Origin: Paraburkholderia sp. FT54
Lineage (GTDB): Bacteria; Pseudomonadota; Gammaproteobacteria; Burkholderiales; Burkholderiaceae
DNA: 64,000 nucleotides
NCBI RefSeq assembly: GCF_031585635.1
Contig: NZ_CP134195.1
Span: 1,240,001-1,304,000, forward strand
Direction: 5' to 3'
The position numbers and the translations under genes were made by a program. Of the stretch, positions 1 to 8,819 are shown piece after piece (position 1 is the first letter of the stretch; every line of letters begins with the position of its first letter). Below the pieces are notes generated by a model. The model did no database searches, was not told the DNA's origin, and was given only the letters and a program-made list of their open reading frames with translations.

Positions 1-915
1 GGCTTCGGCAAGCCGGAACAATGCGGCGAATGCGGTCCGGACGGACACCTGCATTTCTCGTCGGCCGACTACTGGATCGTCTCGCGTCTGCAACGCGTGG
101 AAGCGGAAATCGCCAAGGGTTTCGCCGACTATCGTTTCGACAATGTGGCCAACGCCCTATACAAGTTCGTATGGGACGAATACTGTGACTGGTATCTCGA
201 ACTCGCCAAGGTTCAGATCCAGACGGGTCAGCCGAACCAGCAGCGCGCAACACGCCGCACGCTGCTGCGCGTGCTCGAGACGGTGCTGCGACTGGCGCAT
301 CCGGTGATTCCGTTCATCACCGAGGCGCTGTGGCAAAAAGTGGCGCCGTTGGCCGGGCGTTATCCCGAGGGCAAAGCCGAGGGCGAAGCGTCCATCATGG
401 TGCAGCCTTACCCCGTTGCCGAGCCGTCGAAGATCGATGAAGACGCGGAGCAGTGGGCGGCCGACCTGAAAGCAGTGATCGATGCGTGCCGGAATCTGCG
501 TGGCGAAATGAATCTGTCGCCGGCGGTCAAGGTGCCGTTGCTCGCTACCGGCAACGCGGAGCGCCTGCGCACTTTTGCTCCGTACGCACAGGCATTGGCC
601 CGTTTGTCCGAAGTGCAGATCATTGCCGACGAGGCAAGCCTGGACGCGCAGGCAGATGGCGCGCCAATTGCTATCGTGGGGAATGACAAGCTCGTGCTGA
701 AGGTGGAAATCGATGTGGCAGTCGAGCGCGAGCGGTTGTCGAAGGAGATTGCACGGTTGAGCACGGAAATCATCAAGTGCAACGGCAAATTGCAGAACGA
801 AAGTTTTGTTGCAAAGGCACCACCGGCAGTCGTTGAGCAGGAGCAGAAAAGACTGGCAGAATTCGAAGCAACGGTGGGCAAGCTGAAAGCCCAGTTGGCG
901 CGCTTGCCGGTCTGA
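1..915 (+). CDS. valS: Valine--tRNA ligase, C-terminal part (gene starts before the window)
   Basis: The frame is open from base 1, so only the last 304 residues are seen. They hold the helical anticodon-binding region (for example [19 protein letters not shown] and [13 protein letters not shown]) and a C-terminal coiled coil (from [19 protein letters not shown] to [10 protein letters not shown]) typical of bacterial ValRS tails. The enzyme charges tRNA-Val with valine in the cytoplasm; the catalytic core and editing domain lie outside the window. The gene precedes galU in the same direction with a 71-bp gap holding a GC hairpin. Identification is from family knowledge of the C-terminal region. 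Confidence 0.95.
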   Translation, partial: GFGKPEQCGECGPDGHLHFSSADYWIVSRLQRVEAEIAKGFADYRFDNVANALYKFVWDEYCDWYLELAKVQIQTGQPNQQRATRRTLLRVLETVLRLAHPVIPFITEALWQKVAPLAGRYPEGKAEGEASIMVQPYPVAEPSKIDEDAEQWAADLKAVIDACRNLRGEMNLSPAVKVPLLATGNAERLRTFAPYAQALARLSEVQIIADEASLDAQADGAPIAIVGNDKLVLKVEIDVAVERERLSKEIARLSTEIIKCNGKLQNESFVAKAPPAVVEQEQKRLAEFEATVGKLKAQLARLPV

Positions 916-925
916 TCGACGCTCC

Positions 926-950
926 GTGCCCGCCCCAAGAGGCGGGCAAG
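926..950 (+). terminator. GC-rich hairpin after valS, possible weak terminator
   Basis: A 7-bp perfect stem GCCCGCC/GGCGGGC (928-934 with 941-947) and a 6-base loop lie just after the valS stop. No T-run follows, so it could instead be a pause or processing site between valS and galU. Confidence 0.35.
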
Positions 951-986
951 GACCGATAGCTAATTCAGAGGATTCAGGGTAATCAC

Positions 987-1868
987 ATGCTAAAAGTTAC
1001 GAAGGCGGTTTTTCCGGTAGCAGGTCTTGGCACCCGGTTCCTCCCTGCCACGAAGGCCAGTCCGAAAGAGATGCTCCCGATTGTCGACAAGCCCCTGATC
1101 CAGTACGCGGTCGAAGAGGCGATGGCAGCCGGCATCACCGAAATGATCTTCGTCACGGGCCGCAGCAAGCGCGCGATCGAGGACCACTTCGATAAATCAT
1201 ACGAAATCGAGGCTGAACTCGAGGCGCGCGGCAAGGACAAGCTGCTGGAGCTCGTGCGCAGCATCAAGCCGAGCCATGTGGACTGTTTCTATGTGCGTCA
1301 GCCGGAAGCGCTGGGCCTGGGCCACGCGGTGATGTGCGCCGAAAAACTGGTGGGCGACAACCCGTTCGCCGTCATTCTCGCGGACGACTTGCTGTACGGC
1401 ACGCCGCCCGTCATGACGCAGATGATCGAGGTGTTCGACCATTATCACAGCTCGGTGATCGGCGTCGAAGAGATCCCTGCTCAGGAAACCAAGTCGTACG
1501 GTATCGTCGACGGCAAGGAGTGGGAAGACTCGATCATCAAGATGTCGGGCATCGTCGAAAAGCCGGAGCCGAGCGTGGCGCCGTCGAATCTCGGCGTGGT
1601 GGGCCGGTACGTGCTGAAGCCGCGCATCTTCGAACATCTGCGTGCGTTGAAGCCGGGCGCGGGCGGCGAATTGCAGCTGACGGACGCGATTCAATCGCTG
1701 CTCGCCGACGAACAGGTGCTGGCGTACAAGTATCACGGCACGCGTTTCGATTGCGGCAGCAAGCTGGGTTATCTGAAGGCGACGGTGGAGTTCGCGTTGC
1801 GCCATCCGGAAGTGGCCGCCGATTTCGAAGAATATCTGCGCACCCGTTCGCCTGTGCTGGAAGGTTGA
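987..1868 (+). CDS. galU: UTP--glucose-1-phosphate uridylyltransferase
   Basis: A 293-aa nucleotidyltransferase, full family length. It makes UDP-glucose from UTP and glucose-1-phosphate for exopolysaccharide, LPS core and osmoprotectant synthesis in the cytoplasm. Near the N-terminus is the nucleotide-binding signature FPVAGLGTRFLPATKASPKE (residues 9-28), then DKPLIQYAVEEA. EKPEPS and the GGELQLTDAI segment also match GalU. The start is the first ATG after a weak A/G-rich stretch and gives the usual N-terminus. A strong bidirectional-looking terminator follows, so the gene ends a unit that begins at or after valS. Confidence 0.96.
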   Translation: MLKVTKAVFPVAGLGTRFLPATKASPKEMLPIVDKPLIQYAVEEAMAAGITEMIFVTGRSKRAIEDHFDKSYEIEAELEARGKDKLLELVRSIKPSHVDCFYVRQPEALGLGHAVMCAEKLVGDNPFAVILADDLLYGTPPVMTQMIEVFDHYHSSVIGVEEIPAQETKSYGIVDGKEWEDSIIKMSGIVEKPEPSVAPSNLGVVGRYVLKPRIFEHLRALKPGAGGELQLTDAIQSLLADEQVLAYKYHGTRFDCGSKLGYLKATVEFALRHPEVAADFEEYLRTRSPVLEG

Positions 1869-1910
1869 GGGGTTTGAGTCGCTAGTCTCTCGATAGCGTC
1901 GGCAGAAGAA

Positions 1911-1956
1911 AAAAGGCGCTGTGCCTCGCATTTGCGGGCACAGCGCCTTTTATTTT
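1911..1956. terminator. Rho-independent terminator after galU
   Basis: An 11-bp perfect stem (1915-1925 with 1937-1947) has an 11-base loop. It is followed by TTTTATTTT on the plus strand and preceded by an A-run, so it may also act for leftward transcripts from tusA. Confidence 0.9.
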
Positions 1957-2000
1957 GTGGCCGCCTGGTGAAGCGGTGCGTACGCGGGAGTGAGCCGGTT

Positions 2001-2234
2001 TCAGCGGCGCTTCAGCAGGAAGGTGAAGACCTTGTCGTGCGCTGAGCTTTCGACGATTTCGTTGCCGGTTTGCTTGGCAAACGCGGCGAAATCGCGCTGC
2101 GAGCCCGGATCGGTGGCGAGCACCTTGAGAATCTGGCCGCTTTCCATGTCGGCGAGCGCCTTCTTGGCGCGCAAAATGGGCAGCGGGCACATGAGCCCGC
2201 GTGCATCGACTTCCTTGTGAATCTGAATTTGCAT
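2001..2234 (-). CDS. tusA: TusA-type sulfurtransferase (SirA/YeeD family)
   Basis: A 77-aa protein of the TusA/SirA fold. The hallmark CPxP motif is present (RGLMCPLPILRAKKAL), with the Cys that carries a persulfide for sulfur relay, for example toward tRNA thiolation or molybdenum cofactor synthesis. The ATG at 2234 is chosen because it starts the conserved beta strand (MQIQIHKEVDARGL) and follows a GAAGG-like Shine-Dalgarno. An upstream start at 2285 would add 17 basic residues not seen in the family. It converges with galU across a shared terminator. The partner is not determinable here, so tusA is a family-level symbol. Confidence 0.85.
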   Translation of the reverse strand: MQIQIHKEVDARGLMCPLPILRAKKALADMESGQILKVLATDPGSQRDFAAFAKQTGNEIVESSAHDKVFTFLLKRR

Positions 2235-2347
2235 CGACGATGACCTTCGGGGACGGGGTGTCTTTTTTTGACGCTGGAGGGTCAAATTCTACCGCAGGTG
2301 GGGGGTGGGTGCCGGGTGGCGGTTTTGGGGGTGTTTTCTTACGGGGT

Positions 2348-3088
2348 TGGCCTTTCCTTGAATTCTTAGTGGTCTATTGGCGTTGCCCCTGTGCGGGGCG
2401 GCACCTACTTTCTTTGCCTGCCGCAAAGAAAGTAGGCAAAGAAAGCGGCTTCACACCGCCAGCTCATAAGCGGGCCCCTCGCGCAGTCGCGGTAGTGGTG
2501 CATCTGGAATCTGTGCTCTCGCACATTTGGCCTCAGTGACACAGCAGTCATACCTCCCGCCTCGCGCTGCGCGCTCGCCAGAACGGTCGCTCTGAAAACA
2601 AGTGGGTGCGCGTTGCGTGGCGGAGCCATCCGCTTCGCCAGGCCGATACCGCGAAACAGGGCGAGAGGCTTTAGAGGCGCCCGGACGGAGCTGGCGAGGG
2701 GAAAAGCAGTCGGGCGTGGGAAATGGCTGGGACGAAAACGGTCGTGAGCGGGAGAAAGGCCGAGCGCCCGCGAGCCGCAACCACGCGGAAAAACCGCCAA
2801 TGATTGATGAGGACCATCCGGCGCGAAACCACAGGCGGTTCGCAAAACGACCACGACGGCGCGCGCAGCGCCGCCGGAAGAATGACTGCCTTGTCACGAA
2901 TGCGGAATGCGCGAGAACACAGATTCCAGATGCGCCACTACCGTAACTGCGCGGGGGACCCGCTTATACGCTGGCGGTTTGAAGCCGCTTTCTTTGCCTA
3001 CTTTCTTTGCGGCGGCAAAGAAAGTAGGTGCCGCCCCGCACAGGGGCAACGCTAATAGACCACAAAGAACTCAAGGAAAGGCCAACAC
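2348..3088. repeat. Composite intergenic repeat element, copy 1 (two cores in inverted orientation)
   Basis: This roughly 740-bp stretch between tusA and uvrD has no credible gene. It begins with a ~190-bp core (2348-2535) and ends with the same core inverted (about 2890-3088). Each core carries a long hairpin made from CTACTTTCTTTGC and its complement. The two halves differ in the sequence next to the core. Read in reverse, the whole unit is collinear with the element at 12308-12815. The same reading frames recur in both copies, which explains spurious open frames here. Nothing else gene-like is visible in 2286-3213; the uvrD promoter presumably lies in 3089-3213. Confidence 0.85.
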
Positions 3089-3213
3089 CGCTGGCAAACA
3101 TAAAAACCAACCCGAAAGCAAACAGAAAGCCCAACCCCCAAGCCCAACAACCAGAAAAACCGCCCCCCCGCCGGGGCATATAATGTCGAACGACCTGCCG
3201 CCCCTCCCCAAAA

Positions 3214-5565
3214 ATGCCCGACCTGCTAGCCAATCTAAACCCCGAACAACACGCCGCCGTCACGCTCCCCAACGAGCCCGCGCTCATTCTCGCCGGCGCG
3301 GGCAGCGGCAAGACCCGCGTTCTGATCACGCGCATCGCATGGTTGATCCAGCATGGCTTGGCGTCGCCGGCCACGATCCTTGCGGTGACCTTCACCAACA
3401 AAGCCGCCCGCGAAATGATGTCGCGTCTGTCGGCGCTCCTGCCGATCGACACGCGCGGCATGTGGATCGGCACCTTCCACGGGCTGTGTAACCGCATGCT
3501 GCGCGCGCACCATCGCGACGCGGGCCTGCCGGCCACCTTCCAGATTCTCGATACCGCCGATCAGCTGTCCGCGATCAAGCGTCTGATGAAGGGCCTCAAT
3601 ATCGACGACGAAAAGTACCCGGCGAAAAATCTCCAGTACTTCATCAACAACGCGAAAGAACAAGGCCTGCGGCCGAAAGACGTCGACGCCACCGACAACT
3701 TCAACCGCAAATTCGTCGAACTCTACGAAGCCTACGACCAGCAGTGCCAGCGCGAGGGCGTGGTCGACTTTCCGGAACTGCTGCTGCGCTGCTACGAACT
3801 GCTCGCGCACAATCCGCCGCTGCGCGCCCATTATCAGGCGCGCTTCAGGCACATTCTGGTCGACGAATTCCAGGACACCAACAAGCTGCAATACGCGTGG
3901 CTCAAGCTGCTGGCGGGTCAGACCAATTCGATCTTCGCCGTCGGCGACGACGACCAGTCGATCTACGCCTTCCGCGGCGCGAACGTCGGCAACATGCGCG
4001 ACTTCGAACACGAGTTCAACGTCCGCCATCTGATCAAGCTCGAGCAGAATTACCGCTCGCACGGCCATATTCTCGATGCCGCCAATCAGCTCATCGCCAA
4101 CAATTCGCGCCGTCTGGGCAAGAATCTGCGTACCGACGCAGGGCACGGCGAACCGGTTCGCGTGTACGAATCCGCGACCGATTCGCAGGAAGCCGGCTGG
4201 ATCGTCGAGGAAATCAAGGCGCTGATCAGCACCGGCACGTCGCGCAGCGAAGTCGCGATTCTCTACCGCAGCAACGCGCAGTCGCGCACGATCGAACACA
4301 CGCTGGTCAACGCGGGCATCGCCTATCGCGTGTACGGCGGCTTGCGCTTTTTCGAGCGCCAGGAAGTCAAGCACGCGCTCGCCTATCTGCGCCTGATCGA
4401 CAATCCGAACGACGACACCGCGTTTGCGCGCGTCGTCAATTTCCCGACGCGCGGCATCGGCGCGCGCTCGGTCGAGCAACTCGCGGACGCGGCGCGTCTG
4501 TACAACTGCTCGATGGCCGCGGCAATTCCGTACGTGGCGGGCAAGGCGGGTTCGAGCCTCGCGGGTTTCGCGAACCTGATCGGTAAGATGCGCGCGGAAA
4601 CGCAGCAGATGAGCCTGCCGGAAACCGTCGAATACGTGGTCCGCACGAGCGGTCTCTCGGAGTTTTATCAGAACGAACGCGAAGGCCAGGACCGGCTGGA
4701 AAACTTGCAGGAACTGGTCAACGCGGCCGCCGCGTTCGTCAGCGAAGAGGGCTACGGCATGGACACGCCGGCGCGCTCCATTCCGCTGCGTCCGGGCGCG
4801 ACCGCCGCACCCGAACTGGCCGTTGCCACCGACGATCCGAATACGGTCGTGCTCGACGCCCCCGGCATTGCCGATCCCGCGCAAAACCCGGACACGATGA
4901 CGCCGCTCGCCGGCTTCCTGTCGCACGCGTCGCTGGAGGCGGGCGACAACCAGGCGCAAGCCGGCCAGGAAGCCGTGCAACTGATGACGGTGCATGCCGC
5001 CAAGGGCCTTGAATTCACGGCGGTGTTCATCACCGGTCTGGAAGAGGGGCTGTTCCCGCACGAGAATAGCGCGATGGAATCGGACGGTCTGGAAGAAGAG
5101 CGCCGCCTGATGTACGTGGCGATCACACGCGCCAAGGAGCGGCTGTACCTGTCGTTCGCGCAGAGCCGCATGCTGCACGGCCAGACCCGTTACAACATCC
5201 GTTCGCGTTTCTTCGACGAACTGCCGCAGGAAACGCTCAAGTGGCTCACGCCGAAGGTCGAGGCGGGCGCGCGCTGGGGCGGCCGCTCGGACAACGCGGG
5301 TTATGGGCGCGACTGGTTCGCGCGGCCGGGTTATACGGGGGCTGCGTCGTCGACGCCGGCACCGTTGCCCGCGTTCGCGAACGAACAGCGTGCGGCGGAA
5401 ACGGGTTTCCGCGTGGGCCAGCAGGTGTTCCACACCAAGTTCGGCGAAGGCACGATCACCGCGCTCGAAGGCGGCGGCACCGACGCGAAGGCGCAGGTCA
5501 AATTCAAGCGGCACGGCGAGAAATGGCTGGCCTTGGCGGTCGCTAAATTGCAGGCGGTGGAATGA
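3214..5565 (+). CDS. uvrD: UvrD/PcrA-type ATP-dependent DNA helicase
   Basis: A 783-aa SF1A 3'-5' helicase. The Q motif (LNPEQHAAV, about residues 8-16), Walker A AGAGSGKT (27-34), Walker B VDEFQDT (about 215-221), motif III GDDDQSIYAFRG (about 244-255) and EQNYRS are all seen. VQLMTVHAAKGLEF and YVAITRAKERL form motifs V and VI. The last ~50 residues (FRVGQQVFHTKFGEGTIT) form the Tudor-like domain of UvrD/PcrA, which argues against Rep. It removes incised oligonucleotides and repair or recombination intermediates in excision and mismatch repair. Its stop overlaps the next start by ATGA, suggesting coupling. Confidence 0.93.
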   Translation: MPDLLANLNPEQHAAVTLPNEPALILAGAGSGKTRVLITRIAWLIQHGLASPATILAVTFTNKAAREMMSRLSALLPIDTRGMWIGTFHGLCNRMLRAHHRDAGLPATFQILDTADQLSAIKRLMKGLNIDDEKYPAKNLQYFINNAKEQGLRPKDVDATDNFNRKFVELYEAYDQQCQREGVVDFPELLLRCYELLAHNPPLRAHYQARFRHILVDEFQDTNKLQYAWLKLLAGQTNSIFAVGDDDQSIYAFRGANVGNMRDFEHEFNVRHLIKLEQNYRSHGHILDAANQLIANNSRRLGKNLRTDAGHGEPVRVYESATDSQEAGWIVEEIKALISTGTSRSEVAILYRSNAQSRTIEHTLVNAGIAYRVYGGLRFFERQEVKHALAYLRLIDNPNDDTAFARVVNFPTRGIGARSVEQLADAARLYNCSMAAAIPYVAGKAGSSLAGFANLIGKMRAETQQMSLPETVEYVVRTSGLSEFYQNEREGQDRLENLQELVNAAAAFVSEEGYGMDTPARSIPLRPGATAAPELAVATDDPNTVVLDAPGIADPAQNPDTMTPLAGFLSHASLEAGDNQAQAGQEAVQLMTVHAAKGLEFTAVFITGLEEGLFPHENSAMESDGLEEERRLMYVAITRAKERLYLSFAQSRMLHGQTRYNIRSRFFDELPQETLKWLTPKVEAGARWGGRSDNAGYGRDWFARPGYTGAASSTPAPLPAFANEQRAAETGFRVGQQVFHTKFGEGTITALEGGGTDAKAQVKFKRHGEKWLALAVAKLQAVE

Positions 5566-6461
5566 GCAAGACGGGTGTGGGTACGGCGGCGCCAGGCGCG
5601 GCCAGTGACAGTGAGGCCGGCGCACGAACGGCTGATGGAGGCTCAGTGGCAGCAAGCATGTCCGACATCGATCCGAACCGCAGCGGCGCGCCGGTTTCGC
5701 ATCGGCCGCTCGGGATTCTGGCGGCGTTGCCGCAAGAGCTCGGCGACCTGATCGCCGCGATGCGCGCTGAGTCCGGTGTGCGCACCATCACGCATGGTCA
5801 GCGGGACTATCACCTGGGCACCGTCCACGGCGCGCCGTGTGTCGTGACGCTGGCGCGCGTCGGCAAGGTTGCGGCGGCGGCCACGGTCAGCGCGCTGATC
5901 CATGCATTCGACGTCGAAGCGATCGTGTTCACCGGCGTGGCCGGCGGCGTGGGAAGCGAAGTGCGGGTGGGCGATATCGTCGTCGCCGACGCGCTGCTGC
6001 AGCACGATCTCGATGCGTCGCCGCTGTTTCCGCGTTTCGAAGTGCCGTTGCTCGGCATCTCGCGATTCGACGCCGATGCGGCGCTGGCCGATCAGCTCGC
6101 CGCGGCCTGCCAGCGCTTCGTCGCCGAAGAGGGCGCGGCCTCGGCGGCGCGCTTCGGCACGCGCGAGCCGCGCGTGCATCGCGGTTTGATCATCAGCGGC
6201 GATCAGTTCGTGGCCAGCGCGGCGGGCGTTCAGGCCTTGCGCGAGGCGTTGCCGGATGCGCTCGCCGTGGAGATGGAAGGCGCGGCGATCGCGCAGGTCT
6301 GTTACGAATACGGTGTGCCGTGCGCGGTGGTGCGTACCGTCTCGGATACCGCCGACGATCACGCGCCGGCGTCTTTCGTATCGTTTCTCACGGAGATCGC
6401 GGGGACCTATTCGAATGCGATTCTGACGCGGTTTTTAGAAGCACGTGGTTCGACGGTCTGA
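5562..6461 (+). CDS. 5'-methylthioadenosine/S-adenosylhomocysteine nucleosidase family protein
   Basis: A 299-aa PNP/UDP phosphorylase superfamily protein. The core runs from LGILAALPQELGDLI (about residue 50) through VFTGVAGGVGSEVRVGDIVVAD, SGDQFVAS and AVEMEGAAIAQVCY to TVSDTADDHA, where Asp is the expected catalytic acid. MTAN enzymes cleave adenine from MTA and SAH. This one is longer than classical MtnN (~230 aa) because of a ~48-residue low-complexity N-terminus. An internal ATG at 5658 would shorten it by 32 residues, but the ATGA overlap with uvrD favours 5562. Substrate is not certain. Confidence 0.8.
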   Translation: MSKTGVGTAAPGAASDSEAGARTADGGSVAASMSDIDPNRSGAPVSHRPLGILAALPQELGDLIAAMRAESGVRTITHGQRDYHLGTVHGAPCVVTLARVGKVAAAATVSALIHAFDVEAIVFTGVAGGVGSEVRVGDIVVADALLQHDLDASPLFPRFEVPLLGISRFDADAALADQLAAACQRFVAEEGAASAARFGTREPRVHRGLIISGDQFVASAAGVQALREALPDALAVEMEGAAIAQVCYEYGVPCAVVRTVSDTADDHAPASFVSFLTEIAGTYSNAILTRFLEARGSTV

Positions 6462-6476
6462 CGCGGGCGTCGAGGG

Positions 6477-6514
6477 GCGCGCGTGTCGGCGCATTCACAA
6501 CGACACGCGCTTTA
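6477..6514 (+). terminator. Hairpin after the nucleosidase gene, probable terminator
   Basis: A perfect 10-bp stem GCGCGTGTCG/CGACACGCGC (6479-6488 with 6501-6510) is followed by TTTA. The T-run is short, so the strength is uncertain. Confidence 0.55.
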
Positions 6515-6527
6515 GTCCCGCCGCGAC

Positions 6528-6625
6528 TTTGCAAGTTACTTGGCCTTGGCGTCGCCCAACGCCTCACGCCTCCGCCACGAGACCGCTGTCTAATCCGCGA
6601 TGGTCAACAAATCGCCTGGCGCGAG
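6528..6625 (-). pseudogene. Degenerate second copy of the prpE 3' end
   Basis: Read on the minus strand, this stretch encodes TIAD, a stop, then TAVSWRRREALGDAKAK and a stop. This parallels the true PrpE C-terminus TIEDPAALQQVREALGEGGGN. Both copies also share flanking DNA: CTTTGCAAG versus TCTTGCAAG just past the stop, and GATGGTC ahead of it. It is a remnant of a duplicated or related acyl-CoA synthetase end directly downstream of prpE. The alignment is by eye over about 95 bp at roughly 60 percent identity. Confidence 0.6.
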
Positions 6626-6645
6626 ACACGCCGCGGTCTTGCAAG

Positions 6646-8550
6646 CTAGTTCCCCCCACCTTCGCCCAGCGCCTCGCGCACCTGCTGCAACGCCGCCGGA
6701 TCCTCGATGGTCGGCAGGTCGCCCGGCTCGCGTCCTTCTGCGAGCGCCGCGATCGCGCGGCGCAGCAGCTTGCCGGAGCGCGTCTTCGGCAGCATCGACA
6801 CCACCACGACGCGTGACGGCCGCGCAATCGCGCCGAGCTGGCGGTCCACCGTCGCGGTGAGTTCGGCTTCCAGTTTGTTGCGCTTTTTCGTGTCCGCGTA
6901 GGCCTGTGCGTCGCGCAGCACCACGAAGGCCATCGCCGCCTGACCCTTCAACGGATCCGTCACGCCGACCACCGCCACTTCCGCCACGGCCGCGTGGCTC
7001 GACAACGCTTCCTCGATCTCGCGCGTGCCGAGCCGGTGGCCGGCGACGTTGATCACGTCGTCAGTGCGGCCGAGGATCGTCACGTAGCCGTCTTCGTCCT
7101 GTACGCCCCAGTCGAAGGTCGAATAGACCTGCCGGTTCGGAATGCTCGACCAGTACGTGCTGACGAAACGCTTGTCGTCGCCCCATACCGTCGACATGCA
7201 ACCCGGCGGCAGCGGATAGTCCAGCGTCAGTACACCCTTTTCGCCGGGCCGGCAGGGCTCGCCGCTCAGCTCGTTGCGCAAGGTCAGATTGAAACCCGCC
7301 GACGGCACGCCCGGCGAGCCGAGCTTGGTGGGCAACGCCTCGACGCCGCGCGGGATCGCCAGCATCGGCCAGCCGGTTTCGGTCTGCCAGTAGTTGTCGA
7401 CCACCGGCTTGCCGAGCGCGCCGGCGATCCACGCGGCGGTCGGTTCGTCGAGCGGCTCGCCGGCGAGGAACAGCGCACGCAGGCTCGACAGATCGGCTTT
7501 CTTCAGCAGCGCCGGGTCCTGCTTTTTCAGCACGCGCAAGGCGGTGGGCGCGGTGAACATCAGATTGATCCGGTGATGGGCGACGAGGCGCCACCAGATG
7601 CCGCCGTCCGGACGGATCGGCGTGCCTTCGTACATGACGGTGGTGAGGCCCGCGATCAGCGGCGCGTAGACGATATAGCTGTGGCCGACCACCCAGCCCA
7701 CGTCCGACGCGGTGAACATCGTGTCGCCCGCCTTGCCCTGAAAAATGTGTTCCATCGATGCCGCCAGCGCGACCGCGTAGCCGCCGACGTCGCGTTGCAC
7801 GCCCTTCGGCTTGCCGGTCGTGCCCGACGTGTACAGCACATACGAAGGCTCGTTCGATTCGAGCCACTCGCACGGCACGTGGGCGTCAAAGAACTGTTCG
7901 CGCAGCGGCTCGTATGCAACCAGGTAGCTGGCGTTGAGCCGCTCGGGCGCGAGTTGCCGGTCGATCAGCAGCACGTGCGGCGTCTTGTGCTTCGCGCGGG
8001 CGAGCGCTTCGTCCATCAGCGGCGTGTAGTCGATTACCTTGCCGCCGCGCGCGCCGGCGTCGGCGGTGACGATCAGCACGGGCTTCGCGTCGTCGATGCG
8101 GGCCGCGAGGTTGGGCGCCGCGAAGCCGCCGAACACCACCGAGTGAATCGCGCCGAGGCGCGCGCAGGCGAGCATCGCGAACAGGGCCTCGGGGATCATC
8201 GGCAGATAGAGCAACACCACGTCGCCGCGCTTCACGCCGAGCGAGCGCATGACCGCGGCCATCCGGTTGATTTCCGCGTGCAGCTCGGCGTAGGTGTAGC
8301 GCCGTTCGATGCCGGTTTCCGTCGAGACATACACCAGCGCGTTCTGTTGCGCGCGCTCGGCCAGATGACGGTCCACCGCGTTATGGCACAGGTTCGTGCG
8401 GCCACCGACGAACCAGCGCGCGAACGGCGGCTTCGAGCGATCGAGCACCGTGTCGAACGGCGTCTGCCAATGAATGCGCCGCGCCTCGTCGCGCCAGAAT
8501 GCCTCGGGGTCGTCGATCGAACGGCGGTGGAAGTCGCGGTAGCTTGTCAT
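6646..8550 (-). CDS. prpE: Propionate--CoA ligase
   Basis: A 634-aa ANL-superfamily adenylate-forming enzyme. It activates propionate (and more weakly acetate) to acyl-CoA, the entry step of the 2-methylcitrate route. The phosphate-binding loop YTSGTTGKPKGVQRD, the WQTETGWPM motif A5, the hinge GRTDDVINVAGHRL and the C-terminal acetylatable lysine loop SGKLLRR are present. The N-terminal TSYRDFHRRSIDDPEAFW is typical of PrpE. The ATG at 8550 is chosen because it follows GAAGGA; the frame could extend to 8643. No other prp genes are adjacent. A degenerate extra 3' end lies downstream. Confidence 0.92.
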   Translation of the reverse strand: MTSYRDFHRRSIDDPEAFWRDEARRIHWQTPFDTVLDRSKPPFARWFVGGRTNLCHNAVDRHLAERAQQNALVYVSTETGIERRYTYAELHAEINRMAAVMRSLGVKRGDVVLLYLPMIPEALFAMLACARLGAIHSVVFGGFAAPNLAARIDDAKPVLIVTADAGARGGKVIDYTPLMDEALARAKHKTPHVLLIDRQLAPERLNASYLVAYEPLREQFFDAHVPCEWLESNEPSYVLYTSGTTGKPKGVQRDVGGYAVALAASMEHIFQGKAGDTMFTASDVGWVVGHSYIVYAPLIAGLTTVMYEGTPIRPDGGIWWRLVAHHRINLMFTAPTALRVLKKQDPALLKKADLSSLRALFLAGEPLDEPTAAWIAGALGKPVVDNYWQTETGWPMLAIPRGVEALPTKLGSPGVPSAGFNLTLRNELSGEPCRPGEKGVLTLDYPLPPGCMSTVWGDDKRFVSTYWSSIPNRQVYSTFDWGVQDEDGYVTILGRTDDVINVAGHRLGTREIEEALSSHAAVAEVAVVGVTDPLKGQAAMAFVVLRDAQAYADTKKRNKLEAELTATVDRQLGAIARPSRVVVVSMLPKTRSGKLLRRAIAALAEGREPGDLPTIEDPAALQQVREALGEGGGN

Positions 8551-8767
8551 CTGCGGCGATCCTTCTGCTGCGTGAGTGAACGGATGGCGGGTCGTGTGGG
8601 CCGCGTTGCGCGCGGCGCGAGAGCAGGGCGTGTATCCGCACAAGCATAGAGCAGGCGTGGCTCGGCGGACAACGCGGGTTCACCATGAGCGATGCGGCGC
8701 GCTGTCCGGCACGGCGATGAGTCGCGCTCCGGACACGCCGCGCTCATCTGCTTCACGCAAAGGCAAA

Positions 8768-8795
8768 GAAAAAGGCGCCGAAGCGCCTTTCTCTC
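8768..8795 (-). terminator. Rho-independent terminator of the fsr-like gene
   Basis: On the minus strand an 8-bp stem AAAGGCGC/GCGCCTTT closes a TTCG tetraloop (8771-8790), followed by TTCTTTG. It sits 30 bp past the stop of the MFS gene. Confidence 0.85.
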
Positions 8796-8819
8796 ATCAG
8801 ACCCGCGGTCAGACGGGCA

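Noticed and set aside
2602..3055. Open frames in both strands of the region before uvrD
   Set aside because: They lie inside the composite repeat, and the same predicted peptides recur at 12340-12490, so they are repeat-borne frames, not genes.
3235..5655. 806-codon antisense frame across uvrD
   Set aside because: It is a mirror frame caused by high-GC codon bias opposite a helicase with all its motifs.
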